DNA of 17,653 bases from Gymnopilus junonius (lineage: Eukaryota; Basidiomycota; Agaricomycetes; Agaricales; Galerinaceae): contig JADNYJ010000631.1 of NCBI GenBank assembly GCA_015501075.1, positions 1 to 17,653 of the forward strand, written 5' to 3'. Both the position numbers and the translations under genes were made by a program. How positions within the stretch are numbered: position 1 is the stretch's first letter; the number at the start of each line of letters is the position of its first letter. Shown in pieces: positions 9,205 through 17,653 of this stretch. The notes below the pieces were generated by a model. It did no database searches and had not been told where the DNA came from. It worked only from the letters and a program-made list of their open reading frames with translations.

Positions 9205-9533
9205 TCGTTGATTGTAAGACATATTTTGTATGTCATCGTGAGGGCGGGCCATAGTGGTTTATATCGTTGATGTATTATGTAGTAACCTGTAAGATATTTC
9301 AGTATGGCATGTAGGGTACAGATAATCATGTGCGCCAATACCGCAGACGCGAGAGCTGGAGTAAAAAGTCAAGTCAGAAGACTCCTCGCAGACCGAATTA
9401 TACTTTGTTTTGATGGAACAGTGCGGATGACACCACATGAGAGACTCCCATTGAATTAGCTCAATCTAATCAGAAACGTTCTGAAATATAGTGACGCGCA
9501 GAACGAATCTCCGCGGACTGCACATGTCACGAT
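9205..9533. other. Convergent intergenic region
   Basis: About 330 bases between the stop of the plus-strand oxygenase and the end of the minus-strand ORF at 9534. I see no gene and no repeat. It should carry both 3' ends. Confidence 0.5.
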
Positions 9534-9998
9534 CTAGATCCGCACGAGTAGCTCTAATGCAAGAGTAAGCTTCGTTGTGACACCATTGACCAATTCTAGA
9601 TGACTCCGAGGAAGACGAGGAAAGCCTTGAATAAGTTCCTCAAGCAATGTGCCGAAATGGTGACTCTCAAGTATTAGGGGCAAGAAGGTGCTCGGGCCGT
9701 CAAGATTGGGGCACCCCGAAGTTGAGCTGATGTCCCCATCTGTTTCTGGCATGCAGAGTCTTAGTCGGAGAACCTGAATCTCAGGTCGTCCAGGATCTGA
9801 ATACTCTTGCGTTGAACGGTGCCGGTTTCAGCTATGGGAAGGTAGCCTAAATTGGCAAAGTTATCCAAAAGAGGAAAATAGAAAGTGATGACATCAAAAC
9901 GCACCTAGCGTTGTCCAGGCATTAAATGGAATGGAAGGGACTGCAAAGTATTTACAAGCAAGTTCAGAAAAAGAAATCTTTTGAAGACTGTTACCCAT
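9534..9998 (-). CDS. Possible small hypothetical protein, three exons, 119 aa
   Basis: Exons on minus are 9998-9905, 9846-9774 and 9726-9534. Introns are 58 nt (GTGCGT/TTTAG) and 47 nt (GTTCTC/CATCAG). Spliced, they give 360 nt from ATG to TAG. The protein starts MGNSLQKISFSELACKYF, continues NAWTTLGYLPIAETGTVQRK, and ends in Leu-rich helix-like sequence (LLEELIQGFPRLPRSHLELV). I recognise no family. The ATG follows an AAACAG that could instead be a splice acceptor, so this may be the 3' end of the larger locus upstream. The GTTCTC donor is weak. The coherence across three exons is the main support. Confidence 0.4.
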
Positions 9999-10037
9999 TT
10001 CTGTTTACGTAGACCACAACCCCAAAGTAATGAAACC

Positions 10038-11640
10038 TTAGGTACTACTGTTCAGCCATTCACTCAGCCGTATAAGATCTGACTCACGAATTGCCAAGAA
10101 TGAGAATTGATACACATCCGTTGCCCAATGAAGGTTCCATCGACCCATTCCACCAATATTGAAGTGTAAGGGACCAAGAAATACTATCCGATACGGCCTG
10201 GCTTTCTGATAACCCTCAATCCATCCGCAACAACAGTCACAGCCATTTCTGTTCTTTCTAACTGCGTCATTGTTCTCATTCGCGTTTATGTTTTGGATCG
10301 CACTGAAAATAGTCAGTGATTGCCTTCCTTGACATTTGGTCAAACTCACGGGTGATGCGAGGGCTGTTAGTTCCTGTGGATCCACCCTCGATAATCCTGT
10401 CAAATTCAAGTTTGGAGGGGCTGAAGAAACTCACGAGAGTTGCTTCCGCGTGGACAGCGCCAAGAAATTTTGGTAGATCATCTGGAACAATCTGGAACAT
10501 AGACTTTGGAAAGAAGATATTTAAGCCCTCAAACGCTTCAGGGGATAGTCAGGTATATAAATCTTTGGACGAGGGTGGCACCACAGCACGAGGCAGGACT
10601 TGAGTTTTGTGTGAAACTTCGATGACGCCAAACAAGCCAAAACTACGCTTGGCTGCGCAACACGCTAATATGGGTGCCAAGTCAGAAGAAATAATGGGTT
10701 GCAGCTGCCCAGGCATAAATGGCTTGCAAGTGACGAAGACACTGTTCACCAGTTGTTCCACCATCTTCTCAGTTCATGTTTTCATCGTCGGCTAAAAATA
10801 TTACCTCAGTAAATGCTAAGTTTGTAAGTAATACGACACACCTGAGATTTGAAAAACTCGTTTACGAGTGCGTCATAATGAAGAGTGCAGTTGGAGTGCA
10901 GTAAGAGCATCTACATCGAATCCTTTTTTTCTAGACTCAAAAGGCAGTAGAAATCATAGCACCACTGAGTGATTGACTATGCATTTTCGAAGGTCAGCAC
11001 CTCAACTAATGATTTTTGCTCCTCGATTACTTGACGGACGCAGTGTGTTAAGAGCCCAACCCACCCTCCAGCAGTAGCTTCAGTGAATTCCCATTACCAA
11101 TTTCTTCCCATTACGATCTTCCTCTCGTTTACGCATAAGGTGGAAGTTGCGATTGGTGACCAAGGTGATTCTCCTATCCACTTCAGTTTCAGGATATCCA
11201 GCCCCTTCCATAGACGTCCTGTTGTTAAATTCCTGTAAATTCAAGCTCTCGGCGAAGGAATCTGCTCGCCATCGAAGTTTGCGGTAGAAAAAAAAATGTG
11301 TGTGCGTAGGCAAATCTTACGGGGATATTCTTGCTCTACACTGTCCCACAGGACAAGGAGGTCGAGATGCTGCTCCAGCAATGAACCGTCCCCCCGTTAC
11401 TAAGTTTCAGGCCAGTAGTAAACAACAATATTAGAGACACGACTTGCCAGTTCGATCGGCCTCGACATGGCTGAGCTTCAATTCTGCTTCTGAAGCTGAG
11501 TCAGAAGGCAGGGGATTTCGCGGAACAGCGAGAACGGATATGCCAGTAGCCTCCAAGGCCTCAGTACTAGTACTCAGTAACGGCAATAACTCGAGAATAT
11601 TGTTCAAGTTGACCCCGAGATGCACCGCAAGTTATCAAAT
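10038..11640 (-). pseudogene. Exon-like debris of an unrecognised multi-exon gene
   Basis: On minus, several stretches read as protein and are linked by good introns: 11320-11265 (GTAAGA), 11030-10977 (54 nt, GTAATC/GCATAG with a CTGAC branch site) and 10841-10792 (GTGTGT/TTTTAG). Segments include LLEQHLDLLVLWDSVEQEYP, then NLQEFNNRTSMEGAGYPE, then MVEQLVNSVFVTCKPFMPGQ, then KSMFQIVPDDLPKFLGAVHA and a C-terminal LSEWLNSST. There is no ATG for the first segment (near 11640). In-frame stops interrupt the rest: TGA near 10776, TGA at 10551-10549 and a TAG near 10918. Frames also change near 11410, 11090 and 10290. Some stops could be spliced out with non-standard choices, so a living gene is not excluded. 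Family unknown. Confidence 0.5.
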
Positions 11641-11693
11641 GCCACAGTGGAAGGGGTTAAACGACCACGAGAAAAACTAGTCACGCTAGCGCT

Positions 11694-14600
11694 CTACTGA
11701 GTCACAATGCGTGGCGGTATAGAACTACACATTCTACATATACTCAAAGTTAATACATATATGCAATCATGCAGAGATAATCCTAAAGGATCCGAGCCCC
11801 CGCTCTCCAGCCCAGCCAGCACCGCTCGCCTGATCATTAAAAGGTATTCTGGAAGCGTTCGCCCTGATTTATTTGTGAAGTCGTTGTAGATGTTATATCG
11901 GGCGTCTGCGACGACGTTGGCGAGCTCCAGTGCACGTTTTAAGTTCCTAAGAACGGTAAGAGGATGAAAGTAAGAGGCCAGAAAGATTAAATATGGCGAG
12001 ATAATAAAAAATGAGAAAAAAAAAAAGGGACGTACTCCGGTATCAATCTCCGAGAAGAGTATAGCAAGTGATGCAATCTCAAGACGAGCTCCGGTACGAA
12101 GATTTGGCGGATCCTTCCAAGTTCGTTTGCTCTTTGCTCCATAGCAATTTGCGAATGAGTTTTGGGTCTGTAAGACGTGACGCTCAGGCTAGCGACGAGG
12201 TAAACAATGAGGAAGGAAAGGAAGACGAAGACCTACCGCTCAGCTCAAAGTCATCAGCGGTCAGCCACTCCGTCGTAAGGAGCCTCAAAATCTTATCGTG
12301 AGCTTGATCGATAAGGTTCTACAAAGAAGGGCGGAAACAACAACAATAAATTAGAATAAAACTCAAAACTAGCAAACAAGTACGCACCCGATATTCTGCC
12401 AACCACACCTGCTTGGCCTCCCTCGTTGCCCCAGGCCCTTGCGTCATAAGGCCCTCCTGAGCCTGCCACTCTGTGACCTGTGAAATGGAATCCCAAATGA
12501 GGAAGAACTGTCTGTAGTGCAGGTACTCCGTGGCGATTTCTTCAGGGTCATCTATTGATGCCAGTTCAGGCGGTAGGAGGTCTAAGAGGTTTTGGGCGGC
12601 TTGGATGCGGCCTGCGCCTGTATGGTAGGTAAATAAAGATTGGTCAACAACTTTTTTGTTCAAGGGGAGCGATGTATAAGGAAAGGAACGCACCGAGGAA
12701 GTATCGTAATATGACAGTGGCATGCTCCAGTGCATTTTGATACGTCTGAGGCATAAACGTCGTCCACTCGATCGACCGCAATAAGAGCATCTCTGCATCA
12801 TTCGGAGGAGGCTGACGCTCGGTAATCAACGGTAATGATTCCTGTAACTTGGGCAATTTCTAACCAAAGAAGTAAAATTCAATATTAATGGAAAGAAGGA
12901 AAGGAAATTTTATTTACCTTGAACGCATCTCTGATAGAATCTTGTGCAGCAGTCCTCGCCACACTGAGAACGTCCAGACCGTGCTGACTTGCCCTCGTCA
13001 GCGCCTGTCGGCGCTCATTAAAGTCGGCTGTCAAGCCTAGTGAAACGAGGAAGAGAGAGTAACGTTTCACTGCGTTGACTCCAAGTGCAGCGGCGTACAG
13101 TGCTACTAAGTCTCGTTCACCGTTGTCCTGGGAAAAGAAGAGAGATAGGTTGACTGAGTTGACTGATGATGGATAGAAAGCAAAAGAAAGTAGGATTTCA
13201 CCTCAAGTAGTTTGATGTAAGCTTCGAGAATGGCATGCGTTGGCTCCGGTGGTGTTGGCGTGCCGATCATCTGGAGGAAGAGAGACAAGTGTGTAAAGAA
13301 CCGACACATGGCCTGATAACTAACAGACACATAAAAAGTGGACAGAGGGGCAGCATAAGAAACGAGTAATTATTCTGCATTTGAATAAGGGACATCAACT
13401 CAACTCGGAGGTATCACGTCTGTACACGTCGCTTTTGAGCCCCTGCGAGAATGTTGTGAGTAAGGAGTCGGTTTGGTCCAGGATGATGTACAGTTGCGAG
13501 AAATGGAATGCATGGTCAGCAGGAGGACTAGAGGAAACCATCAGTATCTTCAAGGTGCTGGGCACAGAACAAAAACGCGCACCCTTCAATAACATTAACA
13601 CTCTTTAAAGCGTCCAGAGTTCCCCTAACCTCCTTTTCCCACTCCGTCTCCTCCGTCTTGCTCTGTTCGCCTAGCACCGCATCTCCTCCAACCACCTCGG
13701 GGACACCCTTCTCCAGTGCATCCAGGCCGCCCTCCCAAAAGCTCCACTTGGCAAGCCGCGCGAGCTCCTTGCTTGCTCTCTCCTCGCACATGACACTGAT
13801 GTCTGACCATAGATGATCCTCCCATGTTCTACAACCGGATTTGAGGATGGAGATGGTTTGGAAAGAAGGCGAGATGGAGGCGTAAAGAAGGCGTTCTTGG
13901 TCTGAGAGAGTGGGCTGGTTAGAGAAAAGGCGTCAGAGGTTGGTTTGGTTTGATGGTTGGGAAGTTGAGAGAGAAAAAACGTACGTTCAGAGCGGCGCGT
14001 ATACACGTTAATTTCCAGAGTGTTCGGTTGGGGTTGCCTGTGAAGCCCTCCAGCTCTTCTTCATCATCGCTTGCATCTTCATCGTGTGGTTCTGTGGCTA
14101 ATACCGCGTTAGGATGGGGGTAAAACTGGCTGTAGGCAAGGCAGGACGCACAAATGGCCTTCCAATTGAATAAAAGTGAACCGCGCAAGCTAGCAGCTCT
14201 CCAGGGTTGGTGTGCCCTTCTGGACACTTCCATAGCGTCACCTAGTCGACCTGCACGAACGTAACCATAAAGTGCTTGTAATAAGCTTTTTTCGTAGCTC
14301 TAAAGAAGGAAAACTATGTTTTAAGACGTGTCACTGGTATAACAAATAAAAACCCTACCGCATCATCGGCAGCCAACCCTGCCCCGTCTCCTTTATTAAC
14401 CGCGTCTGGGTCCATTTCTTGTACAAGTCCATCCCTTGGACCTTGGCCTGTCCTAATACCTTGCATAATAGTATGCTTAGTGAATTTCCAGTACCCCGTG
14501 TTGGCTTCTGGTAGGGAGGGCGTAGGCGCTGTTTCTTGCAACCATTCGCGGACAACGAGGAGTTCAGTCAGAAGGCGGGAAGCTTGTATAATTGATTGTG

Positions 14601-15021
14601 CAAGGGTTGATGTTGGTATATAAGGGTTTTCGAGCAGCAGGTCGCGGGCGGATGGTTTTGGTTGTTGCTCAGTTTTTCGGGCTCTGTGAATGGCATGAGG
14701 ACGATTTGGATTTGCGAAAAAGATGACGCACGGCATGACAGCTTGGAGAAGCCCCCAGGTGTTCTTCTCTAGCCTCAGGACCTCAATTTCGTCTCGTAGG
14801 CTGCGACTGTCCACTTCGTCCTCTAATTCTTCGATACTGTTGAAAAGATTCAACACTGCATTCTGCAAAAAATGGCACGAAGCTCACTATTCATGGCATA
14901 TTTGACGCATTCGTGGTGCGTAGCCTGTGTCTGGATCGAGAACGGCTTCTAAATTATCTTTGATGGACTGGCATATTGAGAGCACCTCGGCGGAGGATCT
15001 GTACAGGCTATCGGATGACAT
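11694..15021 (-). CDS. NUP107: Nuclear pore protein NUP107/Nup84
   Basis: Scaffold nucleoporin of the Y-shaped Nup107-160 (yeast Nup84) complex in the pore's outer rings. Exons on minus: 15021-14888, 14836-14359, 14299-13985, 13914-13583, 13527-13405, 13319-13202, 13127-12918, 12859-12694, 12617-12388, 12318-12237, 12129-12036, 11946-11694. All junctions keep one frame; the first intron (51 nt) is needed to skip TAG-TGA after residue 44. Start MSSDSLYRSSAEVLSICQ. Family landmarks: NTWGLLQAVMP (70-80), VREWLQETAPTP (140-151), EANTGYWKFTKHTIMQGIRT (155-174), MDPDAVN (186-192), RRAHQPWRAASLRG in exon 3, an acidic EDASDDEEELEGF loop, QAMCRFFTHL, LLLRSIEWTTF, NLLDLLPPELASI, EYLHYRQFF and IFVPELVLRLHHLL. 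All-helical, no signal peptide. Length is 844 aa, or 865 if exon 10 ends at 12233 and exon 11 starts at 12188 (44-nt intron, weak donor). The last roughly 30 residues after GGSDP look like a lineage-specific tail. No frameshift or internal stop. Confidence 0.93.
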
Positions 15022-15330
15022 TGTACCCAAATAATTCAGACAGTTTGATTAGAACTTATATTTCTAAGTTTCTTGTTACCCCTGTACCACGCGGGGCTGG
15101 CAAAAGGCCAAAAAGTGAGCAGGTTGAGTACAAAGAGGTGCAGAGTTGCGGACAATTGAAAGCCGACAACTTGAAGAACCAAAACGCGAGTCGTCACTGT
15201 CACACTGTCACAAACTCAGTTGGCTGTTTTAACTTGTCGCACTCCTTCGACTTTCTTCAATTGAAATCACCTCGATTTCCTTTCAATTGTACTTAATTCT
15301 CCACTGCTTCTCCAATGTCGACCTCGATTT
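15022..15330. promoter_or_regulatory. Shared upstream region between divergent genes
   Basis: 309 bases separate the NUP107 ATG (15021, minus) from the ATG of the decayed plus-strand gene (15331), so any promoters for both must lie here. It contains an inverted TCAATTGAAA / TTTCAATTG pair near 15258-15290 and a doubled CACTGTCACACTGTCAC near 15196. No clear TATA box. Promoter role inferred from position only. Confidence 0.45.
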
Positions 15331-17101
15331 ATGGCTCTAATCAACAATCAGCATCTTTATGACTCGATCTCAAGTAGCGACCGTGAGTCTCAATTCTTCT
15401 TCCTGTTGTCTAAACAAATGTTCAAATTCAAGTCTTATATAGGACTCTGACGGATTCTGTATACTTTGAACACCCCACTGGTCTTACAGGAGGTCCTGTT
15501 AATTTTCAATGGACGCACTTTGGCACGGGCTGGCCGTACCTGATTAGGGCATGCTTCAAACTTCCATCTTTTACCTTTCTCTACGGACATCGACCCAAGC
15601 CCAACTAGTAATGTCCATACCTTGGCTGGCCGGAATACCCATACGCTATCGAGCACTCATTTGGCCCTCAAATGACGAGACTATCCTTGCTGGTATCTGG
15701 GATCGCGAAGGAACGTCTATCCTTGACGGCCTTATTCTGCACTGGTTTGCCTTCACCCGAAACACGAAGCGTACCGTGGTTTACCTCGCAGACACACGCC
15801 GCAGGGAGAAGAGCCGATCGTTCTATCTCCAGTTGAGAAAGAACTCGAATTTGCAGCTGATCGCATAGCCTTGTCGGTCGAATGAATTTTCATCCGCAGA
15901 GTGGGTTGAGAGGTGAGCAGAAGCTTTTCATTTTTCCCCCTGTATATGCAAGCAGAATAGCTGATTTTAATCTCTATCTGACAGCGACGAAGCACTCAAC
16001 TACGGCTGCATTCTCTGGACGGATCGTTGTACGAGAAAGCTCGATATCTGTCAAGGCAGCGTACGGCGACCTTCGCGTCTTTGGACCGAAAGTCTTCATC
16101 GCCATTTCTCTGGCCCCACAAATGCCCCGGAAGGCTCCATGACGCCTGATCAGCTCCGACTTGGGAGCGATCCGAATGATATGGACACCTCCAGTCCTTA
16201 TTTGCTGATCAAATTTTGGAATGGGATACAACGTCTGTGTATTCAGACGCATCAAGATTCCTGATCCATTATACGTGAGTCTCTTGAAAAAATGTTGTCA
16301 TTGTCGGGATTGTTTTTAACAAGCCTTGACAGCATGGTGCAGAGTACACCTTCCCCGTTGAAACCAAGTCGCGCTAGCTGGGCTAGTCGAGGATGGAGAT
16401 GGTCGCGAGCAGCTTGCGTTGACGTGTTTCAACGCTGACGATCAAGTCCAAAATCAATCTGTATTGCGTTCGTTTTCTCCTGGAGGCTCGTCGCAGGAAC
16501 GTGCGATCAAGGAATGAGTGTTGGATTGGAAGGTAACACAAACAAGCAACGTTATCGTGCATTCTTTCGACAGAATCGCCATGTTCAATCGAACGTTCTT
16601 CAGCGAAGAAATGCCGGTATGTCACCCAGCAGTTCCTTTCAACTTGTTGAGAGAGACTTACCTCTTGTATTTTTCTCGTCCAGATTAACCCTCGCACAGG
16701 TCATCTGCACTACCTCAGGTCTCTCCTCCTCAGTCACGACGTCAGCATACTCCCGTTCTCCCTTCCTGGTACACTACCGCCATTTCTAACAACCGCGTGC
16801 TGGCATACCAAAAAGTCTCAGGGAAATACCTCTTCCACATCTAGACTTTGACCAGAATCGCGTAAATACGCTCTTGAACAAGACACCTGACGAACGGGAC
16901 GCTTTCCGTGCCGAACTGTCCGGCTGGGTCGAACGTAGGACGAAGGTGAAAGTTGTCAAGGCAATCCTACGCCAAGAAGAGGGCGTCGGAGGCGGCACCA
17001 TCGATGCAGAGTACCCTATCCGTGGTGTCCCGCCTGAGTGGCGTGAGCATCTCAAGAGTCTTACTCAGCAGGAGAAGCAAAGCAGGAGGGCGCGTCGTTG
17101 A
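15331..17101 (+). pseudogene. Decayed multi-exon gene of unknown family
   Basis: The gene starts MALINNQHLYDSISSSD at 15331, 310 bases from NUP107 and pointing away. Five introns look normal: 15383-15432 (50 nt, GTGAGT), 15913-15984 (72, GTGAGC, CTGAC branch), 16275-16332 (58, GTGAGT), 16533-16573 (41, GTAACA) and 16617-16683 (67, GTATGT). Between them the protein reads well but jumps frame near 15608, 15800, 15885, 16245, 16370, 16510 and 16830, where no intron fits. Pieces in order include FEHPTGLTGGPVNFQWTHFG, EEPIVLSPVEKELEFAADRI, DEALNYGCILWTDRCTRKLD, YHGAEYTFPVETK, AMFNRTFFSEEMP joined to INPRTGHLHYLRSLLLSHDV, and a clean last exon with NTLLNKTPDERDAFRAELSG, ending RRARR at TGA 17101. 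I recognise no family. Retained introns rule out a retro-copy; this is a gene decaying in place, or (less likely) several local sequence errors. Confidence 0.65.
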
Positions 17102-17358
17102 TATTCGATGAAGCTCCTGAAGGACGTCGGTCGGGCAGGTTTGGGTTCGTGCAGTCTGAGCTGGACCTCGTGAGGCCTATTCCGTGGAGTCAAGTTGGTA
17201 GGATGGGATAACGAATGGTTGCGTGGTGCTAGCTCCTGAGCCGGGTGATAGTGGTTTGATTTGGTACTTTGAATGAGAATTGTACAGATAAACATAAACA
17301 GTAACACCACGCTTTATAGCTTTTTATAAGTTGTGCGCTCATTTAATTATTATTGCAT

Positions 17359-17423
17359 GGTACCCTATCTTGGATCTCAGATCCCTAACTGCTTCGCCAT
17401 ACCACTGAGCAACCAATGGGACC
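17359..17423 (-). other. Possible tRNA-derived relic (SINE-like head)
   Basis: On minus the segment begins GGTCCCATTGG, like the acceptor end of tRNA-Gln. It is followed by TTGCTCAGTGGTATGG, close to the Pol III A box, and GGATCTGAGATCC where an anticodon arm would be. There is no T arm with GGTTCGA, and the stems pair badly. It is not a working tRNA; a degenerate tRNA-derived element is the best guess. Confidence 0.22.
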
Positions 17424-17548
17424 ACACACGATGCCCTAATCTCGTTTTCAAAAGAGTTTAATCTCTGGACTTGGTGGTCCAAGTCGCCAATGGTGGGATC
17501 CACGAGTGTGGTGCATCTAATTTCAATAAGGACAATGAAGGAGATAAC

Positions 17549-17569
17549 GATTTCTGATTTCTGATTTCT
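17549..17569 (+). repeat. Short 7-bp tandem repeat
   Basis: Three perfect copies of GATTTCT in non-coding DNA. A minor microsatellite with no evident role. Confidence 0.8.
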
Positions 17570-17627
17570 GATCCGTTTTGCGGTTTACCTTCGTCTGAAC
17601 TACCTTGCTCAGGCTTTCTCTTCAAAA

Positions 17628-17653
17628 ATGGCCTCGATTTCTGCTCTGAAAAA
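17628..17653 (+). CDS. Possible start of a gene cut by the window edge
   Basis: ATG in a good context (CAAAAATGG) opens a frame reading MASISALK to the last base of the window. It is preceded by a pyrimidine-rich stretch typical of fungal leaders. Only eight codons are visible, so this is a hint and no product can be named. Confidence 0.25.

Larger units (their letters stand above)
17102..17627. other. Intergenic region
   Basis: About 520 bases after the decayed gene. No coding signal. It holds a tRNA-like minus-strand fragment (17359-17423), a 7-bp microsatellite (17549-17569) and presumably the promoter of whatever begins at 17628. Confidence 0.5.

Noticed and set aside
10549..10776. In-frame TGA codons read as selenocysteine
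   Set aside because: Known fungi of this group lack the selenocysteine machinery. No hairpin element is apparent, and the sites fit CGA-to-TGA decay or missed introns.
12010..12030. A-rich run as a poly(A) tail of a retroelement
   Set aside because: It lies inside a NUP107 intron as the pyrimidine-rich stretch of the minus strand; there is no element around it.
14863..14887. 25-nt micro-intron or frameshift at the 5' end of NUP107
   Set aside because: A normal 51-nt intron (14837-14887, GTGAGC to CAACAG) joins residue 44 to the next exon in frame, so nothing unusual is needed.

Overview
The window looks like nuclear DNA of an Agaricomycete (mushroom-forming basidiomycete). Genes are split by many short GT-AG introns, mostly 44-89 nt and often with CTRAC/CTGAC-like branch sites. 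The clearest gene is a 12-exon nucleoporin NUP107/Nup84, and one short TTAGGG-type tract is present. I ran no searches; identities rest on recognised motifs and hand-built splicing.

Layout: 253-935 is a small non-coding element with terminal inverted repeats (TIRs); each arm holds five 11-bp units. 1866-3595 (minus) is the wreck of a coiled-coil protein gene, broken by about eight frameshifts. 3596-5988 has no recognisable gene but holds a perfect 94-bp tandem duplication and a short telomere-like tract. 5989-7245 (plus) is an intact four-exon orphan gene for an acidic 358-residue protein; two of its introns resemble each other. 7246-8241 is intergenic with a nested hairpin. 8242-9204 (plus) is an intact three-exon gene of the CmcJ/NvfI (GA4 desaturase-like) oxygenase family. 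9534-9998 (minus) is a possible 119-residue orphan gene, and 10038-11640 (minus) holds exon-like debris with stops. 11694-15021 (minus) is the complete NUP107 gene. 15331-17101 (plus), head to head with NUP107, is a multi-exon gene with intact-looking introns but at least six frameshifts. The window ends with a possible gene start at 17628.

The main pattern is a contrast. Three genes (NUP107, the oxygenase and the acidic orphan) splice cleanly with no frameshift over about 4.4 kb of coding sequence. Two large loci between or beside them are shattered by single-base shifts, and a third carries in-frame stops. That argues for real gene decay, not uniformly poor sequence. No operon-like cooperation is expected: NUP107 is a housekeeping gene, the oxygenase is probably accessory metabolism, and the rest are unrecognised.
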